Under the pieces are notes generated by a model. The model saw only the letters and a program-made list of their open reading frames with translations, was not told the DNA's origin and did no database searches. Of a DNA stretch of 64,000 nucleotides, positions 57,401 through 64,000 are shown one piece after another. Location of the stretch: positions 19,835-83,834 of the forward strand of contig CAILRB010000096.1 in NCBI GenBank assembly GCA_903836465.1. Reading direction: 5' to 3'. Positions within the stretch are counted from its first letter, which is position 1; each line of letters begins with the position of its first letter. The position numbers and the translations under genes are program-made. Origin of the DNA: an uncultured Chlorobiaceae bacterium (GTDB lineage: Bacteria > Bacteroidota > Chlorobiia > Chlorobiales > Chlorobiaceae).

Positions 57401-58025
57401 TCAGGCGACGATTTCTGTGTGCAATGACCAGATCATCATCAATCATACTCTTTATGATAGCATCGGGAATAACCTCAATTTTGGAGATCTCATGAGATGT
57501 TCTGAATCCGTCAAAGAAATGAAGGAAAGGAACTCTCGATGCGAGGGTTGCTGCTGCCGAAATAAGAGCCATGTCCATCACCTCCTGAACAGAACTTGAG
57601 GCCAGAAGAGCAAAGCCTGTTCCTCGGACTGACATCACATCGCCATGGTCGCCGAAGATTGAAAGCGCCTGAGCGGCAAGGGCGCGAGCTGATACATGTA
57701 TGACGCAGGGAGTGAGTTCACCTGCAATTTTATACATATTCGGAATCATGAGCAGAAGGCCCTGTGATGCCGTGAAAGTTGTTGTCAGAGCACCGGTCTG
57801 CAAGGCGCCGTGAACTGCGGCTGCCGCGCCGGCTTCACTCTGTAATTCATCAATTTTTGGTACTGTTCCCCAAATGTTGGTTTTTCCCTCTGTGGCCCAT
57901 GCATCCGAATACTCACCCATCGGTGAGGCTGGAGTAATTGGGTAGACACATACTACTTCACTGGTACGATAAGAGACATGAGCCAAAGCTTCATTTCCCT
58001 CCATTGTTTTATAAATCTGGCTCAT
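54471..58025 (-). CDS. nifJ: Pyruvate:ferredoxin (flavodoxin) oxidoreductase, homodimeric
   Basis: A 1184-residue iron-sulfur/thiamine-PP enzyme. In this group it works as pyruvate synthase, fixing CO2 onto acetyl-CoA with reduced ferredoxin. Order: domain I with VCVYPITPASPMGEYSDAWA, gamma domain around 430-600, two 4Fe4S ferredoxin motifs CIQCAKCALVCP and CTGCEVCAHVCP (about 690-760), a further Cys in GACAGCGETPY, and the TPP site GGDGWAYDIGYGG. The ATG at 58025 (MSQIYKTMEG) is chosen over 58037. Monocistronic, ended by a strong terminator. Confidence 0.96.
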   Translation of the reverse strand: MSQIYKTMEGNEALAHVSYRTSEVVCVYPITPASPMGEYSDAWATEGKTNIWGTVPKIDELQSEAGAAAAVHGALQTGALTTTFTASQGLLLMIPNMYKIAGELTPCVIHVSARALAAQALSIFGDHGDVMSVRGTGFALLASSSVQEVMDMALISAAATLASRVPFLHFFDGFRTSHEISKIEVIPDAIIKSMIDDDLVIAHRNRRLSPDAPAIRGTSQNPDIYFQARETVNSFYNACPEITEQVMAKFGELTGRHYNLYEYYGAPDAERVIVLMGSGVETARETMEYLNKQGEKVGVIHARLFRPFDIERFVKAFPSTVTSVAVLDRIKEPGSAGEPLYLDTVNAMHEGQQNGLLKAVPTIIGGRYGLSSKEFTPAMIKSVFDNLASAKPKNHFTVGITDDVTKTSLEVDSTFSIEPDEMFRALFYGLGSDGTVGANKNSIKIIGENTPNFAQGYFVYDSKKSGSITTSHLRFGPSQIRSAYLITEAQFIGCHHWVFLEMVDLVKYLKKGGTLLLNSPYAAEELWDKLPKIVQEHLIRKEAKLYTIDAYKVAHTSGMGQRINTIMQACFFAISGVLPREEAVEKIKSSIRETYGKKGDDVVNQNIQAVDNTLSNLHQVTIGTIADSAKELRQPIVGEAPDFVCNVLAKIISGEGDDIPVSELPVDGTYPTGTSKFEKRNLADEIPVWEPEICIQCAKCALVCPHAAIRAKVYDPKYLASAPRTFKSAEAKGAAWSGMKYTIQIAPEDCTGCEVCAHVCPGRDKNTPGKRALNMNPQQPLREAEVDNWNYYLNIPDFDRSHINLKLIKEQQLQQPLFEFSGACAGCGETPYIKMMTQLFGDRLVIGNATGCSSIYGGNLPTTPYTTNASGLGPAWSNSLFEDTAEFALGFRISIDKQREYAGELLKRVASEIGETLTNEILNASENNEPEIYEQRKRVSILKEKLLLLDSSDARNLLSLADMFVKKSVWGVGGDGWAYDIGYGGVDHVTASNKNINLLVLDTEVYSNTGGQASKATPKAAVAKFATAGRTVTKKDLGLISMSYGNAYVASVAFGSRDDQTLKAFLEAEAYNGPSIIIAYSHCIAHGINMSTGLDNQKAAVDSGHWILYRYNPERLLEGKNPLILDSKKPKIPVAQFLDMENRFRMLKKSHPALAGEYYTAIQKEVDARWAHYEYLAARTFGGE

Positions 58026-58314
58026 ACTGGCAGTCACCCTATTTGTATTGACGAAAGAAGTGTGTAAAATTGCAGTGTGCTGATATGTAAACCACGAAGC
58101 AACGGGGAAAGGAAAGAACGTTACATTCGTAGCCAGGAAATCAAATCAATGCGTTACAAAAGATATTAAAAAAAATGATTTTTGATAAATTTAATTAGAT
58201 TCCGGTTTTCCCCATTGAGCGCGCTTGCTGTCTGCCGGAAATGTCCCGGACAGTATCCGATACAGGGCTTTTTGCTTACTTATTTTACACACCTAATACA
58301 GAATAAGAGGTTCT

Positions 58315-59061
58315 ATGGACGCGGAACATTCCGAAAACATTGTCTATGGCAGAAATGCCGTGCTTGAGCTTCTCCAGCAAAAGCCTGAGAGTATCGAGAA
58401 AATCTACTTCCAATTTAATACCTCTCATCCGAAACTCAAGGAAATTGTTATCACCGCAAGGCGACTGAAGCTTGTCAGCGGCAAGGCTCGCCTTGAAAAA
58501 CTCTCACTGATTGCCGGAACCACGAAGCATCAGGGTGTTTGCGCTCTTATCAGCACCGTCACTTACTATTCGCTGGAGGAGGTTCTGGCCACCCCCCGAA
58601 ATACTTTTCCGCTTTTCGTGGTACTGCAGGGTCTGGACGATCCGCACAACATCGGGGCAATTATCAGAACAGCCGAAGCGGTTGCGGCTGATGCCGTTGT
58701 GCTTGTTGAAGGAAAGGGGGCGCCGGTTAATGCTGTTGTTCACAAAGCTGCAGCCGGAGCACTCTCCCATATTAGAGTCTGCAAGGTAAAAAGCCTTGTG
58801 CGCGCCCTGGAATTTCTCCACCAGTGCAATGTTCAGATTATTGCGGCTGATATGGATGCAGAACTGAATTACACCGATGCCGACATGAAAAAAGCCACAG
58901 CAATTGTGCTTGGTATGGAGGGAAGCGGACTTGCCCCTGAAGCTGTCAAATTCTGTGACCATGTTGTCCGTATTCCCATGGCTGGCTGTGTCGAATCCCT
59001 GAATGTCAGTGTAACGGCAGGCGTGCTGCTCTATGAGGCAATGCGGCAGCGACTTGTGTAA
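58315..59061 (+). CDS. rlmB: 23S rRNA (guanosine(2251)-2'-O)-methyltransferase
   Basis: A 248-residue SpoU/TrmH SPOUT enzyme. N-terminal substrate-binding domain starts NIVYGRNAVLELL. The three SPOUT motifs are present: LQGLDDPHNIGAIIRTAEA, IVLGMEGSGLAPE and SLNVSVTAGVLLYE. A weak AAGAGG Shine-Dalgarno is about 5 bp upstream. RlmB is the best match; a related TrmH-family target is possible. Confidence 0.92.
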   Translation: MDAEHSENIVYGRNAVLELLQQKPESIEKIYFQFNTSHPKLKEIVITARRLKLVSGKARLEKLSLIAGTTKHQGVCALISTVTYYSLEEVLATPRNTFPLFVVLQGLDDPHNIGAIIRTAEAVAADAVVLVEGKGAPVNAVVHKAAAGALSHIRVCKVKSLVRALEFLHQCNVQIIAADMDAELNYTDADMKKATAIVLGMEGSGLAPEAVKFCDHVVRIPMAGCVESLNVSVTAGVLLYEAMRQRLV

Positions 59062-59162
59062 CTTGCCATGCGCTCTGATTTGAAGGGATTCCAAAAAATA
59101 TTACCTTGTTTCATTACAAGATTTGCCAAGCAGACTTCATCAACACACTTTCACCTTCTGCC

Positions 59163-59546
59163 ATGACTATTCCTGAAGATCTCCGCTATACCAAAGACCA
59201 CGAATGGATTAAACTGCTTGAAGACGGCAGTACCGCACTGGTCGGCATTACTGATTTTGCACAGTCAGAACTTGGCGATATTGTTTTTGTTGAGTTGAAG
59301 ACTGCTGGAACCAGCCTTAAAGAACATGAGATTTTTGGAACCGTCGAAGCGGTAAAGACCGTTGCCGATCTTTTTGCGCCGGTTGCCGGTGAAATTCTTG
59401 AGCTGAACCCACAGCTTGACATCGCTGAAATTGTCAATCAGGATCCCTACAACACAGGCTGGCTTGTCAAGATGAAAGTTGCCAATCCAGCATCCGTCAA
59501 TGCTCTGCTTGACGCAACGGCATACCGCCAGTTGACGGGGGAGTAA
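59163..59546 (+). CDS. gcvH: Glycine cleavage system H protein
   Basis: Lipoyl carrier of the glycine cleavage complex, 127 residues. The lipoylated residue is Lys65 in GTVEAVKTV. The ATG at 59163 (MTIPEDLRYTKDHEW) fits the family start; the frame extends 19 residues upstream without similarity. Only 3 bp separate its stop from gcvPA. No glycine riboswitch was recognised upstream. Confidence 0.96.
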   Translation: MTIPEDLRYTKDHEWIKLLEDGSTALVGITDFAQSELGDIVFVELKTAGTSLKEHEIFGTVEAVKTVADLFAPVAGEILELNPQLDIAEIVNQDPYNTGWLVKMKVANPASVNALLDATAYRQLTGE

Positions 59547-59549
59547 CTC

Positions 59550-60887
59550 ATGCCATTTATAGTCAATACTGCAAGCGAAAGAGAGGAGATGCTCAAGGCC
59601 ATCGGCGCAAACTCCTTTGATGATCTTATTGCTGATATTCCTGAAGAGATTCGGCTGAAAAGAGCTCTCGATATTCTTCCCGCCTCCGATGAGCTTCAGG
59701 TGCGCAAACTCCTTGAAGGGCTCGCTTCAGCCAACCGCAGCACCTCCGATTATGTCAGCTATCTTGGGGGAGGGGCTTATGACCATTTTATTCCCGCAGC
59801 CATTAAAACCATAGCCTCCCGCAGTGAGTTTTATACTGCATATACTCCCTATCAGGCTGAAGTCTCACAGGGAACCCTGCAGGCCATCTACGAATACCAG
59901 AGCCTTGTCTGCCGTCTCTATGAAATGGATGTCACCAACGCTTCGATGTACGACGGGGCAACTGCTCTTGCTGAAGCGGTCTTGATGGCCATGAACGTCA
60001 CCGGACGGAGCCAGGTTGTGGTGGCAGGAAAGCTGCACCCATGGAACAGCTCTGTTCTGAAAACCTATCTTGAAGCTTCGGGTCATAACGCCGTTCTTCA
60101 GAATGTTCTTCAGGATGGGGTCGGCGATATTGCCGCACTGAAGGAGCTGGTCACTGAGAGCGTGGCTGCCGTGGTTGTTCAGCAGCCAAACTTTTATGGT
60201 TGTCTCGAAGACGTTGAAGCCATTGGAGCTGTTGCGCATCAAAAAGGGGCGCTCTTTGTTGTCTCCGCCGATCCGCTCTCTCTGGGAGTGCTTGCCGCTC
60301 CCGGAAGTTACGGAGCAGATATTGCTGTGGGAGAAGGCCAACCGCTTGGCAATCCCCAGAATTTCGGTGGCCCATATCTTGGTATTTTCAGCGTCAAGCA
60401 AGCGCTTGTGCGCAAAATTCCGGGCCGTCTGGTTGGCATGACGAAAGACCGGGATGGAGAAGATGGTTTTATTCTTACTCTGCAGACTCGCGAGCAGCAC
60501 ATCCGGCGCGAAAAAGCCACTTCGAATATCTGCAGCAATCAGGCGCTTAATGCACTTCAGGCGGCAGTCTATCTTTCGCTTCTCGGTAAAGAGGGACTTC
60601 AGCAGGTTGCCGCACAATCAGCACAGAAAGCGCACTATCTGGCAGGAAAGATTGCCTCTCTTCCGGGATTCTCCCTGAAGTTCTCGTCGCCTTATTTCCG
60701 GGAGTTTGTTGTTGAAACACCAGTTCCTTCGGCTCTTGTGGTTGAGCGGATGCTTGAGAAAAAGATCTTTGCAGGCTATGATCTTGCTGCTCACGGTGAA
60801 ACCGGCTTGCTTGTTGCCGTTACGGAGAAGCGGACTCAGGAAGAGCTTGACCGCTTTGTTGAAAACCTTGGAGTGATTGTTGGATAG
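59550..60887 (+). CDS. gcvPA: Glycine dehydrogenase (decarboxylating) subunit 1
   Basis: The N-terminal half of the split P-protein, 445 residues. [35 protein letters not shown] and [14 protein letters not shown] are signature motifs. The PLP-binding lysine resides in subunit 2 (gcvPB), which is not in this window, nor is gcvT. It forms an operon with gcvH. Confidence 0.95.
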   Translation: MPFIVNTASEREEMLKAIGANSFDDLIADIPEEIRLKRALDILPASDELQVRKLLEGLASANRSTSDYVSYLGGGAYDHFIPAAIKTIASRSEFYTAYTPYQAEVSQGTLQAIYEYQSLVCRLYEMDVTNASMYDGATALAEAVLMAMNVTGRSQVVVAGKLHPWNSSVLKTYLEASGHNAVLQNVLQDGVGDIAALKELVTESVAAVVVQQPNFYGCLEDVEAIGAVAHQKGALFVVSADPLSLGVLAAPGSYGADIAVGEGQPLGNPQNFGGPYLGIFSVKQALVRKIPGRLVGMTKDRDGEDGFILTLQTREQHIRREKATSNICSNQALNALQAAVYLSLLGKEGLQQVAAQSAQKAHYLAGKIASLPGFSLKFSSPYFREFVVETPVPSALVVERMLEKKIFAGYDLAAHGETGLLVAVTEKRTQEELDRFVENLGVIVG

Positions 60888-60900
60888 AAGAGCAGGGCTA

Positions 60901-60932
60901 TTTCAGCTCCCGGCCAAGGCAGGGAGCTGAAA
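60901..60932. terminator. Possible terminator hairpin (gcvPA / dapA)
   Basis: An 11-bp perfect inverted repeat (TTTCAGCTCCC) with a 10-base loop between convergent gcvPA and dapA. Only a short TTTT follows, 6 bp later on the + strand, so termination strength is uncertain. Confidence 0.55.
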
Positions 60933-60942
60933 AGAGGTCTTT

Positions 60943-61833
60943 TCAAATAAGCCCGAGAGTTTTGAGTTCCTGATCGATAATCTGCTTGTTCTCCTCCGAA
61001 AGCGGCACAAGCGGCAGCCGGTAGTTCTCCTCAATCATGCCCATTCGTGCAAGGGCATACTTTACCGGCACAGGGTTACTCTCGATAAAGTTCAATTTTA
61101 ACAGCTTCCGATAGCGTCGGTTGATGGTGCGTGCCTCATCAAGATCACCCCTTCTCATTGCCTCGACCAGTAGCTTGATCGGTGATGGAATCTGGTTGGC
61201 CGCCACAGAAATCACTCCGTCTCCCCCCATAGCCATAAAAGGCAGAATCAGCGAATCCTCTCCGGTCAGCACTGAGAAATAGTCTGGACGCTCCTCAAGC
61301 AGCTCCGATATCTGGCTGATATTCTCCGAAGCCTCTTTGACCGCCGCAATATTTTCAAAATCACGGGCAAGCCGCAGAATCGTTGCTGCAGACACATTGC
61401 TGCCGGTTCTTCCCGGAACATTGTAGATGATAATGGGCACAGAAACAGCCTCTGCGATATGCTTGTAATGCTGATAAATACCCTCCTGCGAAGGCTTGTT
61501 GTAATAGGGAGCAACCGACAGAATCGCTGAAGCGCCCGCCTTTTCAGCATTTTTAGCCAGTTCGACCGCATGTTGTGTATCATTGGTGCCGGCGCCGGCC
61601 GCCACCATTATTTTTCCTCCAGCCTCATCCTGTACCGTGCGGATAATCTCAAACTGTTCATTGCCGGAAAGTGTCGGCGACTCACCCGTCGTTCCACAGG
61701 TTATGATGATATCGGTTCCCGCCTCAATATGAAACTGCACCAGCCTTCTCAACGCATCGGTATCTATCGACCTGTCCTGCCTGAACGGAGTTACCAGTGC
61801 AACGGCGGATCCTGAAAGGTATCGTGTGGACAT
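60943..61833 (-). CDS. dapA: 4-hydroxy-tetrahydrodipicolinate synthase
   Basis: First committed step to lysine and diaminopimelate, condensing pyruvate with aspartate semialdehyde. A 296-residue TIM barrel. Schiff-base Lys166 (AAVKEAS), Tyr137 (IYNVPGRTG) and the TTGESPTLS motif at 48-56 are all present, plus Tyr111 in the APYYNKP loop. Preceded on the same strand by a candidate 52-residue membrane protein gene. Confidence 0.96.
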   Translation of the reverse strand: MSTRYLSGSAVALVTPFRQDRSIDTDALRRLVQFHIEAGTDIIITCGTTGESPTLSGNEQFEIIRTVQDEAGGKIMVAAGAGTNDTQHAVELAKNAEKAGASAILSVAPYYNKPSQEGIYQHYKHIAEAVSVPIIIYNVPGRTGSNVSAATILRLARDFENIAAVKEASENISQISELLEERPDYFSVLTGEDSLILPFMAMGGDGVISVAANQIPSPIKLLVEAMRRGDLDEARTINRRYRKLLKLNFIESNPVPVKYALARMGMIEENYRLPLVPLSEENKQIIDQELKTLGLI

Positions 61834-61868
61834 ACTTTTTTATCCCAGTGTTAATGAAAATCGTTTTA

Positions 61869-62027
61869 TCAATCTGAAGAACTTGTTCCCCTTCCTTGAT
61901 CATTCTTGCTCTTATCGAGAATATACTGAGAAAGGGTATTTGTAAAACCGATTTTATCGTAAAAGAGTTTAATAAAGAGAAGAGGTAGAAGAGACCACAT
62001 CAATAATGCGCCTTGCGGTTTCAGCAT
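61869..62027 (-). CDS. Candidate small membrane protein, 52 residues
   Basis: A short open frame ATG to TGA reading MLKPQGALLMWSLLPLLFIK, then a polar basic part (FYDKIGFTNTLSQYI) and a hydrophilic Lys/Asp/Ser tail. One hydrophobic helix (about residues 7-22) suggests a membrane anchor. Upstream are A/T homopolymer runs and no Shine-Dalgarno, common in this genome. It lies 35 bp before dapA on the same strand. Not recognised; coding status rests on composition and position. Confidence 0.45.
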   Translation of the reverse strand: MLKPQGALLMWSLLPLLFIKLFYDKIGFTNTLSQYILDKSKNDQGRGTSSSD

Positions 62028-62104
62028 TGAGTTTTTTTTGTTATTTTTTTAACGACTGTTAGTATTTTTTATTTCACGTAAAAAAACTAAATCGAGGAAG
62101 GGAA

Positions 62105-62503
62105 ATGCGTAAAATTCTTGCCTTGCTCTTTGTTCTGATTTCCTTTTTTCCTGCCATGCATTTTGCTGTGGCAAAGAATATTACCATTGAGTCACCATCT
62201 AATGGAGAAAAGGTTGACGCTGAATTATTCGTGAGTGGGACGGCACACAAAGCCAAAGAGGTTTGGGTTATTGTTCATCCCAGTGAAACTCCCGATTATT
62301 GGGTACAACCGACAGTTACGGTTAAGGATGAGCTCTGGGAAGTGCAAATAGTCATTGGCAGGCCAGGTACTATTGACAGTGGCAAGCATTTTGAGATAAT
62401 GGCCATTGCAGATCCTCATCAGCCGTTAGTCGAAGCTCAAGTGTTTAATGTCTGGCCTTCAGCTCGATGGAGATCACAGGTTATTTCTATAACAAGAAAA
62501 TAG
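62105..62503 (+). CDS. Secreted small protein of unknown function
   Basis: A 132-residue protein with a Sec signal peptide (MRKILALLFVLISFFPAMHF, cleavage near AVA-K). The mature part of about 108 residues is beta-rich: ITIESPSNGEKVDAELFVSG opens like an Ig-like strand pair, followed by VWVIVHPSETPDYWVQP and GKHFEIMAIADP. An Ig-like or Gmad2-like fold is a guess. A good Shine-Dalgarno (GAGGAAGGG) precedes the ATG at 62105. Periplasmic location is expected. Confidence 0.7.
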   Translation: MRKILALLFVLISFFPAMHFAVAKNITIESPSNGEKVDAELFVSGTAHKAKEVWVIVHPSETPDYWVQPTVTVKDELWEVQIVIGRPGTIDSGKHFEIMAIADPHQPLVEAQVFNVWPSARWRSQVISITRK

Positions 62504-62707
62504 ATTCAAGTCCGACGTTACTGTTGGCTCTATCCACTTTGCTTCCAACTCCTCTTCTTTGCCTCGTCCTTGCTGCTTATATAAGCTCTCGGGCAACAGG
62601 CCAAAGCGCTCTTGAAGCTGCCTTTCCTTAAGCCGGGTGTGCCGCCGACGGGCAATATATTTTATAAGAACTGAATTTGATCTATATTCAGTCTTGTGAT
62701 GACATCT
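62474..62707 (-). pseudogene. Antisense gene remnant without start codon
   Basis: The minus strand stays open for about 77 codons and ends with TGA at 62474-62476. The central part has strong protein character: ARRRHTRLKERQLQERFGLL then PESLYKQQGRGKEEELEAKW. No ATG/GTG start lies in a sensible place and a stop lies just upstream, so it looks like the 3' fragment of a lost gene. The family was not recognised. It overlaps the end of the secreted protein gene and the toxin-antitoxin promoter. Confidence 0.4.
62655..62692 (+). promoter_or_regulatory. Toxin-antitoxin promoter -10 region and operator palindrome
   Basis: ACTGAAT at 62670-62676 and ATTCAGT at 62686-62692 form a perfect 7-bp inverted repeat with a 9-base spacer, extendable by AAG/CTT past one bulged base. 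A TATATTTTATAA stretch just upstream (about 62655-62667) could be the -10 element. Position 33 bp before the antitoxin start fits autorepression by the Phd/ParE complex. Confidence 0.6.
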
Positions 62708-62725
62708 TTACGAAAAGGAGCTACA

Positions 62726-62992
62726 ATGAAACTATCAGAAAGGGTTCGCCCGATTTCATGGCTTAAATCTCATGCAGCCGAGATTGTAAGGGATTTTGAA
62801 GAGAATCGGAGCCCGCTTATTGTTACCCAGAATGGGGAAGCAAAAATGGTTGTCATGGACATTCGTACCTACGAAGAGCAGCTTGACACAATGGCTTTTC
62901 TGAAACTCATCAACATGGGCAAAAAAGAGATTTCCGAAGGGAAATTTCAAAGTCCGGAAGATTTTTTTGCTGACCTGGAGAAGGAGGGATAG
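62726..62992 (+). CDS. Phd/YefM-family antitoxin
   Basis: An 88-residue antitoxin. MKLSERVRPISWLKSHAAEI and the LIVTQNGEAKMVVMDIRTYEE block form the Phd DNA-binding fold; the acidic C-terminal tail (EDFFADLEKE) would wrap the toxin. AAGGAG at 62715-62720 selects the ATG at 62726 over an in-frame ATG at 62696. It ends in TAGTG, sharing one base with the toxin start. Confidence 0.9.
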   Translation: MKLSERVRPISWLKSHAAEIVRDFEENRSPLIVTQNGEAKMVVMDIRTYEEQLDTMAFLKLINMGKKEISEGKFQSPEDFFADLEKEG

Positions 62993-63321
62993 TGGCGCAT
63001 TCAGTGTTTATTCTTGACTCTGCGAAAGGTGATTATCGTGAAATAAGAAAATATGTGCGACATAAATTTGGTGAGACGGTTTGGAGAGAGTTGGAGCAAA
63101 AATTCAAAGAGGTTTTGAGCGATATCGGAGAGTTTCCTTTTGCCGGTTTGGTGCCTGATGAGGCTCTTTCACTTGGCTTGCAAGGGATTCGGGAGAGGCT
63201 TGTTGGGCAAACAAGAGTTATCTATGAAGTTGGGGAGCAGGAAGTTTATGTCTTTATGTTTGTCTCCACTCGTCGTGATTTCATGACTATGCTGACGGAC
63301 CGGCTGCTTAAAGGAGAATAA
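62992..63321 (+). CDS. RelE/ParE-superfamily toxin
   Basis: A 109-residue toxin starting with GTG at 62992, preceded by a strong AAGGAGGG site inside the antitoxin gene. HSVFILDSAKGDYREIRKYV is the ParE-type N-terminal helix pair, and GIRERLVGQTRVIYEV plus VYVFMFVSTRRDF is the central sheet. ParE (gyrase) versus RelE (mRNA) activity cannot be decided here. The pair appears intact. Confidence 0.9.
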   Translation: MAHSVFILDSAKGDYREIRKYVRHKFGETVWRELEQKFKEVLSDIGEFPFAGLVPDEALSLGLQGIRERLVGQTRVIYEVGEQEVYVFMFVSTRRDFMTMLTDRLLKGE

Positions 63322-63518
63322 CGGCAAGAATTGGCATAAGAGGGCACAGAGCAGTAACAAGCGAAGTGTTGAGCTGGCGCATGGCTTCCTCATTCACTAA
63401 AGAATACACTATATTACGTCTAAATCATCTTTTTCGTTTTTAACCCATTCAATCCCATCACATGGCTCTTGCCAGTCTGAAAATTTCAAGATCAGTAAAG
63501 CCCATAAGCTACTCTCCG

Positions 63519-63905
63519 ATGACTCGCCTTATATCAATTTTCATTCTCTCATTTTTTCTTTATGCAAGCTTTGCCTGTACTGCTTCTGCAAAGCCAGTAG
63601 CAAAGCAGCAGGGTGCTGCATCAGCGGTCGTTTCAGAAAGCGCAAATATGGGCAAGGTAGCTTCAAAAGATTCAATAGCAACAAAAGGTTTGCCAAGCAA
63701 AAAGCAAGCACAACAAAGTGCTGCGAACAGTGATGATGGCGTGTGGTCAATCAGAAATATCTTGCTTGTAATCGGTGCGCTAATTGCTTTTTTTACTTAT
63801 AAATTGAACCTTATCCAATTGATCTGGCTCAAAGTTTTTGCGAAAGAAAAGAAAATTGCTGAATCTCTACGGGTCATATTCCCCGCCGCTTGCGGCGTGA
63901 TATGA
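63519..63905 (+). pseudogene. Secreted/membrane protein gene truncated by an IS element
   Basis: A signal peptide (MTRLISIFILSFFLYASFAC, cleavage near ASA-KPVA), an Ala/Ser/Lys-rich low-complexity linker, and a transmembrane helix (NILLVIGALIAFFTY) leading to VFAKEKKIAESLR. The frame then runs into the IS200/IS605 left-end hairpin and stops at 63905 after AACGVI, so the native C-terminus is lost from about residue 120. An in-frame ATG at 63462 would add 19 residues. Original function not recognised. Confidence 0.6.
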
Positions 63906-64000
63906 TGTATATTATTTGGCATGAGCGAATATATTCACAAGAGCCATAATGTCACCGTTCTAATGTATCACATAGTGCTACCAGCAAAGTATAGACGCGT
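63881..64000 (+). mobile_element. IS200/IS605-family element, left end (runs off window)
   Basis: Starts near CCCCGCCGCTTGCGGCG at 63881-63897, where CGCCGC-TT-GCGGCG forms the subterminal hairpin expected at the left end of these elements, followed by a tnpA start at 63921. There are no terminal inverted repeats, as the family predicts. The exact left boundary is uncertain by a few bases. Confidence 0.8.
63921..64000 (+). CDS. tnpA: IS200/IS605 Y1 transposase TnpA, N-terminal fragment
   Basis: The 26 visible residues begin MSEYIHKSHNVTVL and continue YHIVLPAKYRR, the classic start of IS200-type TnpA (strand with HxxxxPKYR-like motif). The HUH motif and catalytic Tyr lie beyond the window edge, so activity cannot be judged. 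Confidence 0.85.
   Translation, partial: MSEYIHKSHNVTVLMYHIVLPAKYRR

Noticed and set aside
59062..59162. Possible glycine riboswitch before gcvH
   Set aside because: The 100-bp leader lacks the conserved tandem aptamer sequence and pairing.

Overview
The window is a piece of a green sulfur bacterium chromosome (Chlorobiaceae; Chlorobium/Pelodictyon type by inference). The most diagnostic gene is pscC (41871-42512), the membrane-anchored monoheme cytochrome of the homodimeric type-I reaction centre, known only from this group. Supporting traits are a fused lpxC-fabZ gene, a homodimeric pyruvate:ferredoxin oxidoreductase (nifJ), PPDK plus PEP carboxylase, DUF2795 and DUF4905 proteins of Chlorobi/Bacteroidetes type, and few strong Shine-Dalgarno sites. 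No rRNA, tRNA or CRISPR array was seen.

Layout. 1-2.6 kb: pyruvate phosphate dikinase, running off the left edge. 2.7-8.6 kb: orphan ABC permease, elbB, isochorismatase-like hydrolase, lipid A genes (lpxK and a DUF374 acyltransferase), purD and a JAMM protease. 8.7-18.7 kb: a half-length carB, trpC, rpe, a BamA/TamA-like protein, a DUF2795 protein, an M23 peptidase, polA, pheA. 18.8-26.3 kb: yebC-ruvC-pgsA, lpxC-fabZ, an inositol-phosphatase-like gene, tspO, acs. 26.5-35.7 kb: leuS, pnp, panC-rsmI, an oligopeptide ABC ATPase overlapping sppA. 35.8-42.9 kb: porin, comM, ppc, pscC, queF. 43.1-48.9 kb: a tightly packed run of methyltransferase, DUF4905, xerC/D, hpf, hprK and a peptide-binding lipoprotein. 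49.0-50.9 kb: an AT-rich block with a fused cytochrome-porin gene, lying between the peptide-binding protein and its likely permease. 50.9-61.8 kb: permease, ruvB, TPR lipoprotein, nifJ, rlmB, gcvH-gcvPA, dapA. 61.8-64.0 kb: an accessory zone with two small unknown proteins, an antisense gene remnant, a Phd/ParE toxin-antitoxin pair with a visible operator, and a gene cut by an IS200/IS605-type element that runs off the right edge.

The genes fit an anoxygenic phototroph that fixes CO2 by the reductive TCA cycle. Acs makes acetyl-CoA from acetate, NifJ carboxylates acetyl-CoA to pyruvate with reduced ferredoxin, PPDK converts pyruvate to PEP, and PEP carboxylase makes oxaloacetate. PscC carries electrons into the reaction centre that reduces the ferredoxin. 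Lipid A synthesis and outer-membrane biogenesis are spread across the window (LpxC/FabZ, LpxK, DUF374, BamA-like). Convergent gene pairs are often separated by long perfect hairpins that look like bidirectional terminators.

The most interesting locus is the signal-peptide, single CxxCH, beta-barrel protein at 48996-50378. Its architecture matches fused cytochrome-porins of the Cyc2 kind, so it may move electrons across the outer membrane. Other points of note are the split carB, the JAMM protease between purD and carB, HprK next to a ribosome hibernation factor, a 52-residue membrane protein upstream of dapA, and the mobile-element debris at the right end.
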